Source: JAJEFO01 sp965208685
Lineage (GTDB): Bacteria > Pseudomonadota > Alphaproteobacteria > Rhodobacterales > Rhodobacteraceae
Length of the DNA stretch: 64,000 nucleotides
NCBI GenBank assembly: GCA_965208685.1
Contig: CBDBPL010000007.1
Coordinates: 992,001 to 1,056,000, forward strand
Reading direction: 5' to 3'
Shown: piece after piece, positions 8,524 through 15,946 of the stretch
How the letters are laid out: the number at the start of each line of letters is the position of its first letter
Position numbering within the stretch: position 1 is the first letter of the stretch
The notes under the pieces: model-generated
Databases searched by the model: none
What the model was told of the DNA's origin: nothing
Seen by the model: the letters and a program-made list of their open reading frames with translations, nothing else
Position numbers and translations under genes: made by a program

Positions 8524-8950
8524 GACCCGTTCCGCTCCTTGGGCGTGACCTTCAGCACAACGCTGCGGTTCGTCTCCAGTCCGTCACCTAACGATCCTTC
8601 ACGCACTGTGCAACAGGTGCCCAGGCAGCCTTGGCGCGCCGATCAAGATGGACCGGCGACTGTCCTGGACTCGGAGGTGAGCGGGCAGTCACGGCAGGCG
8701 GTCGGCTGCAGCAAGTTGGACTTGGGACTTTCGCGGAGCGACGAGGCTGCACACGAAGGCACTCTCCGCGCTTGCCAGACGTGGCTGGCTGGCGTGGCGC
8801 GTCGCATGCCTCTGCGTGCCAGACAGGCTTGCCATGGCACTTGCCTGATCGGTTGAAGGCATCGATGCCTCCGGAGCTTCGCGCGACCTTTTGACAGCCC
8901 CGGAGAATCCCTCTAGTGACGGGCGGAGACTTCTGGACCTGGGGAAAAAA
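8524..8950. promoter_or_regulatory. divergent intergenic region, nthA / bamA promoters
   Basis: 427 bp lie between the divergent nthA and bamA starts. No supported gene was seen; a long minus-strand frame here is a shadow of bamA. A TTGACA -35 at 8891-8896 with a weak TAGTGA 17 bp downstream (8914-8919) is the best bamA promoter candidate. GGGGAAAAAA directly before the ATG is the ribosome site. Confidence 0.4.
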
Positions 8951-11287
8951 ATGTTCAGGCTTGCCTCCTGTATTCTGCGATGTGCCCTCTTTTCGGTCCT
9001 GCTTGCGTCGTTTTGCACAGCAGTTGCGGCCCAAGTTCGGGTGGACAACATCACTGTCGAGGGCAATACCCGGCTGCCGGCGGAATCGATCATTGAATTC
9101 ACGGGCCTCACCGCCGGCCGCACGTTCAGCAACAGCGAAATCAACGAGGCCGTTCAAGGCGTCATGGCCACGGGACACTTCGAGACCGCCGAGATCATTC
9201 CGACGGGCAATGGCATCAGGATCGTTGTGGTGGAGCGCCCGACCGTGAACGTCGTGACGATCGAGGGTAACCGTCGCCTTTCCGACGACGTTCTTCTCGA
9301 GGTCGTCACGTCGGAAGCGCGCAGGGTCTACACGCCCGCAGTCGCCGAGGCGGATGCCGTGGCAATAGCGGACGCCTATGCCACCGCGGCCAGGCTGGCA
9401 GCGCGCGTGACGCCAAAGATCATACGCCGTTCGGAAAACCGCGTCGACCTCGTCTTCGAGGTCAGCGAGGGCAGGGTGGTCGAGAATGAGCGGATCAGCT
9501 TTGTCGGCAACCGGGCCTACTCGGACCGTCGGCTGCGCCGAGCGATCAGCACGAAGCAGGCCGGTTTCCTTCGCGCAATCATCGGCAGTGACACTTACGT
9601 TCCCGAGCGGATTGCCTTTGACCGCCAGCTCCTCGTCGATTTCTATCGTTCGCGCGGCTATGTCGACATCCAGATTCTCGACACTTCCGTGGAACTGTCG
9701 CGCGAGCGCGACGCGACGTTCGTGACGTTCACGATTCGCGAGGGCCAGAAGTACTCGGTTGGCGAGATTACGATTTCGAGCGAGTTTGACGATACCGATG
9801 TTCAGGATTACGAGGGCGCTCTTCGCATCCGTTCCGGAAACACCTGGTCTCCGACCTTGGTCGACGAGCAGATTGCGCGTCTTGAACGCCTTGCCCTGCA
9901 GCAGGGATTCGATTTCCTTCGCGTCGATCCGGTCATCACCCGAAACGAGCGCGATCTTTCGCTCGACGTCGAGTTTGCGCTTGTGCGCGGGCCCCGGATA
10001 TTCGTGGAGCGCATCGACATCAGCGGCAACCAGACCACGCTGGACAGGGTCATCCGCCGCCAGTTCACGACGGTGGAGGGCGATCCCTTCAATCCGCGCG
10101 AGATTCGCAACGCTGCCGAACGAATTCGGGCGCTCGGGTTTTTCCGGACCGCGGCAGTGGACACCCGCCCCGGCAGCCGTTCCGATCAGATCATCGTGGA
10201 CGTCGACGTGGAGGAGCAGCCAACCGGATTGCTGTCGTTCGGCGGCACCTACAACGATGATTCCGGATTTGCGCTCGCAGTCAACTTTTCGGAGCGGAAC
10301 TTTCTTGGCCGTGGCCAGTCGCTGGCCTTCCGCATCGAATCCGGGACTGACGATGCACGCACGACGCTGTCCTTCACCGAGCCGGCATTCCTCGGACGCG
10401 ACGTATCCCTTGGTTTCAGCCTCGGGCACGTGGCGACAGACTTCGCAAACGCGAGCTACGACACGCGTGTCACCAGCTTTTCCCCCCAGATTGGCTTTCC
10501 GATCGGGGAAAACTCGCGCCTCTCGGTCTATTACCAGGCGGCGTCAGAATCGCTCCGGAACATCGCGAGTGACGCGTCGCCGATCATCCGAATGGACAGT
10601 GAACTGGGCAACCTGTTTCGAAGTTCAGTCGGGTTCACGTACACCCTGGATTTCCTGCGTGGAGGTCTCAATCCAAACCGCGGCGTGCGGCTGACGTTCG
10701 GCCAGGAATTCGCCGGCCTCGGGGGCGACGTGAAGTTCGTCAAGACAACGACGCGTGCAGTGGCCGAACGGGATGCCTTCAACGAGGAAGTCACTTTGCG
10801 CGCAACCTTGGAGGGCGGTGCGCTCCACTCGCTTAGCGGCACGAATTCGCATGTAACCGACCGGTTTTTCCTGTCGTCCCGGCAGGTGCGGGGGTTCAAC
10901 TCACGCGGAATTGGTCCCCGCGACCTTTCGGACAATACCTCGAATGATGTGCTCGGAGGCAACAGGTACGTTGCCGCTCGCCTTGAGGCCGAATTTCCCT
11001 TGGGCCTTCCCTCCGAGTACGGGCTGACCGGCAGCGTCTTTGCGGACGCCGGATCGCTTTGGAGTCTCGACGACAGGATGGGAGGACGCTGCTATGGCAG
11101 CGACGGCACGCCGATTTCAAACTGCGTGCTGGTGGACGACTCCTTTGATCTCAGGTCGGCAGTTGGATTCGGACTGCTTTGGGACACGCCGATCGGTCCG
11201 TTGCGCATGGACTTCACCAGGCCTCTGGACAAGAGCGAGCTGGATGAAACCAACAGCTTCGACATTACGATTTCCACGCGCTTCTAG
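8951..11287 (+). CDS. bamA: outer membrane protein assembly factor BamA
   Basis: The core of the BAM complex that folds beta-barrel proteins into the outer membrane. The 778-aa precursor starts at ATG 8951, giving a signal peptide with a hydrophobic core and a cleavage site after ALVAA-like TAVAA at residue 27. POTRA repeats follow over roughly residues 28-420, beginning VRVDNITVEGNTRL. A C-terminal barrel follows and ends in FDITISTRF, with the terminal Phe of the beta-signal. An in-frame ATG 60 nt upstream would put a charged stretch before the signal peptide and is rejected. ompH starts within its last 44 bases. Confidence 0.97.
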   Translation: MFRLASCILRCALFSVLLASFCTAVAAQVRVDNITVEGNTRLPAESIIEFTGLTAGRTFSNSEINEAVQGVMATGHFETAEIIPTGNGIRIVVVERPTVNVVTIEGNRRLSDDVLLEVVTSEARRVYTPAVAEADAVAIADAYATAARLAARVTPKIIRRSENRVDLVFEVSEGRVVENERISFVGNRAYSDRRLRRAISTKQAGFLRAIIGSDTYVPERIAFDRQLLVDFYRSRGYVDIQILDTSVELSRERDATFVTFTIREGQKYSVGEITISSEFDDTDVQDYEGALRIRSGNTWSPTLVDEQIARLERLALQQGFDFLRVDPVITRNERDLSLDVEFALVRGPRIFVERIDISGNQTTLDRVIRRQFTTVEGDPFNPREIRNAAERIRALGFFRTAAVDTRPGSRSDQIIVDVDVEEQPTGLLSFGGTYNDDSGFALAVNFSERNFLGRGQSLAFRIESGTDDARTTLSFTEPAFLGRDVSLGFSLGHVATDFANASYDTRVTSFSPQIGFPIGENSRLSVYYQAASESLRNIASDASPIIRMDSELGNLFRSSVGFTYTLDFLRGGLNPNRGVRLTFGQEFAGLGGDVKFVKTTTRAVAERDAFNEEVTLRATLEGGALHSLSGTNSHVTDRFFLSSRQVRGFNSRGIGPRDLSDNTSNDVLGGNRYVAARLEAEFPLGLPSEYGLTGSVFADAGSLWSLDDRMGGRCYGSDGTPISNCVLVDDSFDLRSAVGFGLLWDTPIGPLRMDFTRPLDKSELDETNSFDITISTRF

Positions 11288-11807
11288 GCTGCTTTTCGCG
11301 GGCCTCGTCGCGGGCGCCTGCCTGCTTTCCGGTGCCGTTTCCGCGCAAGTTGCAGCGCCAGTCCTGACAATTGATCAGGACAGGCTGCTGAAAGAGACGC
11401 GACCGGGTGCGTCCGTGCTGGCCGAGATTGAGCGCGAGGCCCAGAAGCTTGTCGCGGAAAACAAGCGGATCCAGAACGAGCTCATTGCGGAGGAGCGGGA
11501 TCTGACCGATCGGCGAGCGGAACTGCCGGCCGAGGAATTCCGGGATCTTGCGAATGCCTTCGACGCCCGAGTCCAGAAGCTCCGCGCCGAACAGGACGAG
11601 AAAGGGCGGCTTCTGAACCGCGCGCGAGAAGAGGCGCGGCGCAGCTTTCTTCGTGACGCGGCAGGAATCATTTCCGACATCGTGCGCGCAAGAGGAGCGT
11701 TTGTCGTCTTGGATCTCCGCGATGTGGTTGCGTCCGCAGACGCAATCGACATTACCGACGAGGCGATCCGGCGCATAAACCAGGCTGCAGGCGAAGGCGG
11801 CGAGTAG
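11244..11807 (+). CDS. ompH: OmpH/Skp-family periplasmic chaperone
   Basis: Skp-like proteins hold unfolded outer-membrane proteins in the periplasm. The 187-aa precursor starts at ATG 11244, giving a signal peptide of about 33 residues ending in LLSGAVSA. A long charged helical section follows (AEIEREAQKLVAENKRIQN, later EFRDLANAFDARVQKLRAEQ), which is the coiled-coil tentacle region of the family. The last part, AFVVLDLRDVVASADAIDIT, matches the conserved C-terminal strand and helix. It overlaps bamA by 44 nt, so the two are co-transcribed. lpxD, the usual next gene, is absent. Confidence 0.92.
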   Translation: MKPTASTLRFPRASRLLFAGLVAGACLLSGAVSAQVAAPVLTIDQDRLLKETRPGASVLAEIEREAQKLVAENKRIQNELIAEERDLTDRRAELPAEEFRDLANAFDARVQKLRAEQDEKGRLLNRAREEARRSFLRDAAGIISDIVRARGAFVVLDLRDVVASADAIDITDEAIRRINQAAGEGGE

Positions 11808-11938
11808 GCACCGTATTTCATCGCGGCGTGGCCCAGCGTTCCGGAGAGCTGCGGCGGCTTTGCGTGTCCTCGCATAGGCGATCCGCATGGTCGAACTGGC
11901 GCCTCATTCGCACAGGCGCATGGATTGACTGGCCGCGC

Positions 11939-12691
11939 TCAAACAAGGCCGCCATTTACCGCAAAGGACTGCTTGGTGATCATCTGTGCCTCGTCTGAAG
12001 CCAGGAACAGCACCATGTGCGCAATGTTTTCGCCGCACAATTCGCGCTTGATGAGCTGCCGGGCGACGACCGCGTCTACTTCTTCCTGGGTCTTGAACCA
12101 GAGCTCGCGCTGTCGTTCGGTCATCACGGCTCCAGGTTCGATGGCGTTGACGCGAATGTTGTCGTCCCCGAACGCGTCGGCCAGCGCGTTTGTCAATCCC
12201 AGCACTGCCGCCTTGGCCGTCGTGTATGGCGTCATGTCCCCGTGGCCGAGACGCCAAGCGATGGACGAGAAGTTGATGATTGCTCCACCGCCCGCCGCGG
12301 CCATGCCGGGCCGTACGGCCTGGGCGGCAAAGAAGTGCGGGCGAAGGTTGATTGCCTGCGCGACATCCCAGTCGGCGACGGTCACGTCCTCCACCGCCTC
12401 GCGCTTGTCGTTCGCGGCATTGTTCACCAGCACCCGGATCGTCCCGATCTCTTGCGCAATGTCGGCTATGGCGTCCTGAAGCGCCGGGATGTCCGTGACG
12501 TCCGCATGCCGGTAGACCGCCCCTGGAAGTGCCCTGGTCAGTGCTTTGGAAGGCTGGTCCTGAACATCGATGAATGCTATGCGCGCGCCTTGGCCGTGAA
12601 AGGCACGAACAATGTTCGCGCCTATTCCCGTGGCTCCGCCGGTCACCAGGACCGGCACGCCTTCAAGCGATGGATATCTGGCGGAATTCAT
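11939..12691 (-). CDS. SDR-family oxidoreductase
   Basis: A classical short-chain dehydrogenase of 250 aa. It has the cofactor motif TGGATGIG at residues 17-24 and an acidic residue after strand two (AFIDVQD) that favours NAD(H). It also has NNA at 90-92, Ser142/143 and the catalytic Tyr156-x3-Lys160. The C-terminal INVNGG-like motif appears as FAVNGGLV. The ATG at 12691 is preferred over a start 60 nt upstream because AGGCAGGA precedes it and it fits the family N-terminus. The substrate is unknown; sugar or hydroxy-acid dehydrogenases are the closest in style. It lies 78 bp downstream of the quinone oxidoreductase on the same strand. Confidence 0.88.
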   Translation of the reverse strand: MNSARYPSLEGVPVLVTGGATGIGANIVRAFHGQGARIAFIDVQDQPSKALTRALPGAVYRHADVTDIPALQDAIADIAQEIGTIRVLVNNAANDKREAVEDVTVADWDVAQAINLRPHFFAAQAVRPGMAAAGGGAIINFSSIAWRLGHGDMTPYTTAKAAVLGLTNALADAFGDDNIRVNAIEPGAVMTERQRELWFKTQEEVDAVVARQLIKRELCGENIAHMVLFLASDEAQMITKQSFAVNGGLV

Positions 12692-12769
12692 GATCCTGCC
12701 TCGATGTTCCAGACTGTGGTCAACATGCCCGGTCGTCGCGTCGATGCGCATCCTGAATCCAGTGCAGCT

Positions 12770-13762
12770 TCACGGGGTCAAGAGAATTTTGCCCCGGTGG
12801 CGAGCGCTCTCCATAAGTCGATGCGCCTCATCCGCCCTGTCAAGCGGCAGGACGGCGTGGGTCACCGGTCCGACCTCGTTCGACGCGAATTTCGGCCAGA
12901 TGGTGCGCTCAAGCCCTGCGGCGATCCTTGCCTTGAATTCGGCAGGGCGCGAGCGAAGCGTTGAACCGGCGTATTGCAGGCGTTTCAGCATTATCGGCAT
13001 CAGGTTGATTTCGACCTTGGACCCTGTCCGGAAGGCCAACTGGATGATCCGTCCGTCATGGCGCGCGGCCTTGAAGTTGCGCGCGATGTAGTCGCCGCCC
13101 ACGATGTCCAGGATGATGTCTGCGCCGCCGGCCTCGCGGCAGGCATCGACGAAGTCTTCCTCGCGGTAGTTGATGGCGCGTTCCGCGCCAAGTCCGAGCA
13201 CGAAATCGGCGGCGTCGGCGCTGGACACCGTGGCGAACACCCTGAGGCCCATGGCGCACCCGAGCTGCACCGCAGTGGATCCGATGCCGCCGGCGCCGCC
13301 ATGAACCAGCATCAGCGCACCCTCGCTCACTTCGTGATCGAGAAACACGTTGCTCCAGACCGTGAAGTAGGTCTCGGGCAGACCCGCCGCGTCGACTTCC
13401 GAAACCCCTTCGGGAACGGGCAGGCAATGATTGGCGTCAATGGCCACGTATTCCGCGTAGCCGCCCCCATGGGTCAGGGCACATATCCTGTCGCCGACGC
13501 GCCAACGGGGAGCATCTTCCCCGACAGCAGCCACGGTTCCCGAAATCTCGAGGCCCAGAAGCTCCGAAGCGCCTTTGGGCGGGGGATAGTTTCCTTGCCG
13601 TTGAAGGAGATCCGGTCCGTTCACTCCTGCCGCGGTCACCCGTGCCAGGACTTGGTTCGAGGCGGGATGGGGCAGGGGGCAATCCGAGATTTCGAGCACG
13701 TCCGGCCCGCCGGGTTTGCAAAACGTAACGGCGCGCATGGTCGATGGCATGGGGCTTGTCAC
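12770..13762 (-). CDS. NAD(P)H-quinone oxidoreductase, zeta-crystallin/PIG3 type
   Basis: A zinc-free medium-chain dehydrogenase. The N-terminal GroES-like domain starts MRAVTFCKPGGPDVLEI. It includes GNYPPPKGASELLGLEISG and the Rossmann motif LVHGGAGGIGSTAVQLG, followed by ERAINYREEDF. Zinc-ligand cysteines are missing, as in quinone oxidoreductases. The start is uncertain: GTG at 13762 has a well-spaced GGGAGA, ATG at 13750 gives MPSTMRAVTF, and a longer frame starts at 13858. It probably forms a two-gene unit with the downstream SDR. Confidence 0.87.
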   Translation of the reverse strand: MTSPMPSTMRAVTFCKPGGPDVLEISDCPLPHPASNQVLARVTAAGVNGPDLLQRQGNYPPPKGASELLGLEISGTVAAVGEDAPRWRVGDRICALTHGGGYAEYVAIDANHCLPVPEGVSEVDAAGLPETYFTVWSNVFLDHEVSEGALMLVHGGAGGIGSTAVQLGCAMGLRVFATVSSADAADFVLGLGAERAINYREEDFVDACREAGGADIILDIVGGDYIARNFKAARHDGRIIQLAFRTGSKVEINLMPIMLKRLQYAGSTLRSRPAEFKARIAAGLERTIWPKFASNEVGPVTHAVLPLDRADEAHRLMESARHRGKILLTP

Positions 13763-13889
13763 AGGCGATCTCCCGGCATTCGCGATCAGCGTTTCCCTAT
13801 CACTTTCGGCGGCCAGCACAACTGCGAGCTCGTGCCGAAATGTGCCGCTCTGAGACACGCCTTGATTGAATCGCCAAGAAGCCTGATGG

Positions 13890-14014
13890 CTCGAACCCCT
13901 TCGGGTCGAGACCGAGCGTTGAAACCGTCTTCGACGGGCTTGCGTCCTTCGCTCGTCCCATTGCTAAAGGCAATGGGAAATCCATCAGCAGATTCTCGAC
14001 GCTTCTTTAGTCGA
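13890..14014. other. hairpin-rich intergenic element
   Basis: Four stem-loops follow one another in about 125 bp with no coding evidence. At 13890-13910, CTCGAaCCC pairs with GGGtCGAG over a CTTC loop. At 13925-13937, CCGTC-TTC-GACGG. At 13957-13977, CCCATTGC-TAAAG-GCAATGGG, perfect over 8 bp. At 13996-14014, TCGAC and GTCGA. It could be a non-coding RNA, a REP-like repeat or leftover mobile DNA. It matches no RNA family I recognise. Confidence 0.35.
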
Positions 14015-14152
14015 TAGCCAAGTTGCGCCTCCGGATTGTGCAAGCAGTCTTCCAGCATCTGTGTCTTCTGCCGTGTGTCTTCTGCCGCTTCTGGGAATTG
14101 CAGATTGTCTTAAATGTTTGTTTTGTCCATTTTTTCCAAACGGAGACTTGAT

Positions 14153-14398
14153 ATGCGTTCTTTCTCATCGACCGACCTGAAACAGACGCTTGGTGATGTT
14201 CTTGACGCCGCCAGCCATGAGCCCGTCGCAATAACCAGGCACAAGAAGCCCCGATTTGTCTTGATGAGCATTCGTGAATACGCGCAGCGTTTCCAGACGG
14301 ATGAACGGGAAGCCTATGTGGTGGAGGAAATGCCCGCCGAGCATCTGGAGATGCTGGAGGCGGCATGCACAGGCCAAACTGAAGAGTTCCCGCAGTGA
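14153..14398 (+). CDS. type II antitoxin, Phd/YefM family
   Basis: The 81-aa protein has the family pattern: an N-terminal dimerisation and DNA-binding segment (MRSFSSTDLKQTLGDVLDAA) followed by EPVAITRHKKPRFVLMSIREY, the strand-turn-strand typical of Phd/YefM. An acidic C-terminal tail (MPAEHLEMLEAACTG) would wrap the toxin. The ATG at 14153 is chosen because CGGAGAC lies just upstream. The 3' end overlaps the toxin start by 4 nt (ATGA-type). Such antitoxins usually repress their own promoter. Confidence 0.85.
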   Translation: MRSFSSTDLKQTLGDVLDAASHEPVAITRHKKPRFVLMSIREYAQRFQTDEREAYVVEEMPAEHLEMLEAACTGQTEEFPQ

Positions 14399-14646
14399 CG
14401 TCGCCCAAGAAGGGGGACGTTTGGACCTGCGAATATCTTTGGCGTCGTGAGCATGAGGCTGGTGCGGAAGATGGCCGCAAACCGCGCCCGACCGCGGTTG
14501 TCGCAATTGCAGTCGGCAAGGCCGGGCGTACCAACTTGTTCATGCTGCCTGTCACGACAAAGGAGCCGGGGGCTGACCGGCTTGCAATGGAAGTCCCCCG
14601 GATTGAACGAAGACGCGCGGGCCTTGCCTCTGATTTGAAGGAGTGA
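14395..14646 (+). pseudogene. toxin partner of the Phd-type antitoxin, truncated by an in-frame TGA
   Basis: The 83 codons up to the stop read PKKGDVWTCEYLWRREHEAG, then KPRPTAVVAIAV and TNLFMLPVTTKEP. This resembles the PemK/MazF-like proteins often paired with Phd antitoxins. The stop TGA at 14644-14646 interrupts the frame after SDLKE, and the same frame continues without frameshift as TVLDEQDHDILETSFHLDPN. In related proteins a Trp followed by a hydrophobic strand stands here, so TGG to TGA is the likely change. The toxin is probably inactive unless the stop is read through or is a sequencing error. Confidence 0.6.
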
Positions 14647-14985
14647 ACGGTGCTGGACGAACAAGACCATGACATTCTGGAAACGTCGTTCCATCTTGAC
14701 CCGAACGGGCGGCGCGGGTCGTTCAGCCCGATGTTCGCCGAGCAACGAATGGGCAGATTGAGGCGGATTTTCCACTGCCGCTTCGCCGCTCAACAGGAGA
14801 GTGTCCTGCAGGTGCTGGAGAGTCTTGCCGAAGGTGCCCGCCAGGTCCGATTTCCTGCAATGGAACCGAGTTCGACCCCAAATAGCCTTAACAGGGCCAA
14901 GGGGACGCGTTCGCTTGGAACGTGCCTCTTGCACCTTCGCGCGTCCATGTGCATCAGGAATCCGCGGGAAGTTGCACATGCTTGA
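14647..14985 (+). pseudogene. remainder of the toxin frame beyond the in-frame stop
   Basis: The frame continues directly from the TGA and stays open to a stop at 14983-14985, with TVLDEQDHDILETSFHLDPN and GRRGSFSPMF looking like the toxin's second half. Beyond about residue 45 the similarity is unclear, and the tail may be random open frame or a second lesion. The end overlaps the first 8 bases of the LysR gene. Confidence 0.45.
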
Positions 14986-15865
14986 CCTCAGGGACCTTGA
15001 TTGCCTGCTGGCACTGACGCGGCACCGCCATTTCGCGCGGGCTGCGAGCGACTGCGGTCTCTCCCAGCCAGCGTTTTCCATGCGCATTCGTCAGTTGGAA
15101 GAACGTCTGGGCATCCAGATCGTCAAGCGCGGCAACCGGTTCCAGGGACTGACTGCAGAAGGCGAGACCGTGGTGGCGCACGCTCGAGCCATCCTGGACA
15201 GGGTTCGCACGCTGGAGGAGGAAGTTCGCGCGGCCAAGGGCGAGGTCACGGGGGCGCTCATGATCGGCACGATTCCGACGTCGTCGGCCTATGCGGCATT
15301 TGCTGCCAACCGGCTCCGCGCGCGATTCCCGGGAATTCGCCCGCGAATCGAGACGACCAACTCGCTCTCCATCCAGCAGGGAGTGGACGACGGGCGCTTC
15401 GATGCAGGCCTGACGTATTCGGAGGGTGCGTCCACCGATCTTCTGTGCGTGGAAAGATTGTACGACGAGCAGTACATCCTGTTTGTACCTGAGCATTTGG
15501 CGTCTCTCGGCGCGGAGGCTGTCACCTGGGCGGAGGCAGCGGAAATGCCGCTCATCCTGCTCGAGCCCGAAATGCAGAACCGTCGGATTCTTGACCACGT
15601 GTTCGAGAGCATTGGCGCACATCCCGCCGTTGTCGCCGAAACAAGCGGCTTCATCGCCGCGATCGCCATGGCGCGAGAGGGCATGGGAGCAACCGTGCTG
15701 CCACAGGTTCTGGTTGACTCGCTCGGCACGCTTGGTGGCGCCGCCCTGTTGCCGATGATCGAGCCGGTGGTCTCAAAGCCCGTGGCCCTCGTGACGCCGA
15801 AACGCACGCGCGGAATCCCCGTGGTCGAGGCGCTCCGGAGCACAGTGCTGCCGACAGAGCAATAA
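14978..15865 (+). CDS. LysR-family transcriptional regulator
   Basis: A 295-aa LTTR. The N-terminal HTH covers about residues 1-60 (MLDLRDLDCLLALTRHRHFA, then LSQPAFSMRIRQLEERLG), with a linker helix and a two-lobe effector domain (GALMIGTIPTSSAYAAF and later GFIAAIAMAREGMGATVLP). The ATG at 14978 gives the standard family start; the longer upstream frame overlaps the broken toxin. It lies 81 bp upstream of the formate dehydrogenase genes on the same strand, so it probably controls them in response to formate. Most LTTRs are divergent from their targets, so this order is less usual. Confidence 0.92.
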   Translation: MLDLRDLDCLLALTRHRHFARAASDCGLSQPAFSMRIRQLEERLGIQIVKRGNRFQGLTAEGETVVAHARAILDRVRTLEEEVRAAKGEVTGALMIGTIPTSSAYAAFAANRLRARFPGIRPRIETTNSLSIQQGVDDGRFDAGLTYSEGASTDLLCVERLYDEQYILFVPEHLASLGAEAVTWAEAAEMPLILLEPEMQNRRILDHVFESIGAHPAVVAETSGFIAAIAMAREGMGATVLPQVLVDSLGTLGGAALLPMIEPVVSKPVALVTPKRTRGIPVVEALRSTVLPTEQ

Positions 15866-15875
15866 GCGTTTCTTA

Positions 15876-15938
15876 TCAAACAATTCGATTTTCCGATTTG
15901 ACGATACGTTCTCCTGAATGCACACTGTTCCGGAACAG
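15876..15938 (+). promoter_or_regulatory. candidate control region of the formate dehydrogenase genes
   Basis: Two elements fill the 81-bp gap. TCAAA at 15876-15880 and TTTGA at 15897-15901 form an inverted repeat in AT-rich DNA, the sort of site LysR proteins bind. CTGTTCCGGAACAG at 15925-15938 is a perfect 14-bp palindrome ending 8 nt before the ATG and overlapping the AGGAG ribosome site. It could be an operator or could hide the ribosome site in RNA. Confidence 0.4.
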
Positions 15939-15946
15939 GAGCGCGC

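Noticed and set aside
8588..10429. 613-codon minus-strand open frame opposite bamA
   Set aside because: Antisense to bamA with no family motif; the part outside bamA also shows nothing recognisable.
13890..13910. tRNA T-arm-like sequence (CGAACCCC with flanking complementary bases)
   Set aside because: No acceptor stem, anticodon arm or D-arm fits around it; it is only a hairpin.
14650..14985. independent small gene after the toxin
   Set aside because: It lies in the same frame directly beyond the TGA and continues the toxin-like sequence, so it is a remnant.
15925..15938. alphaproteobacterial LexA box
   Set aside because: GTTCCGGAAC lacks the GTTC-N7-GTTC spacing of that box, and the gene is not a repair gene.
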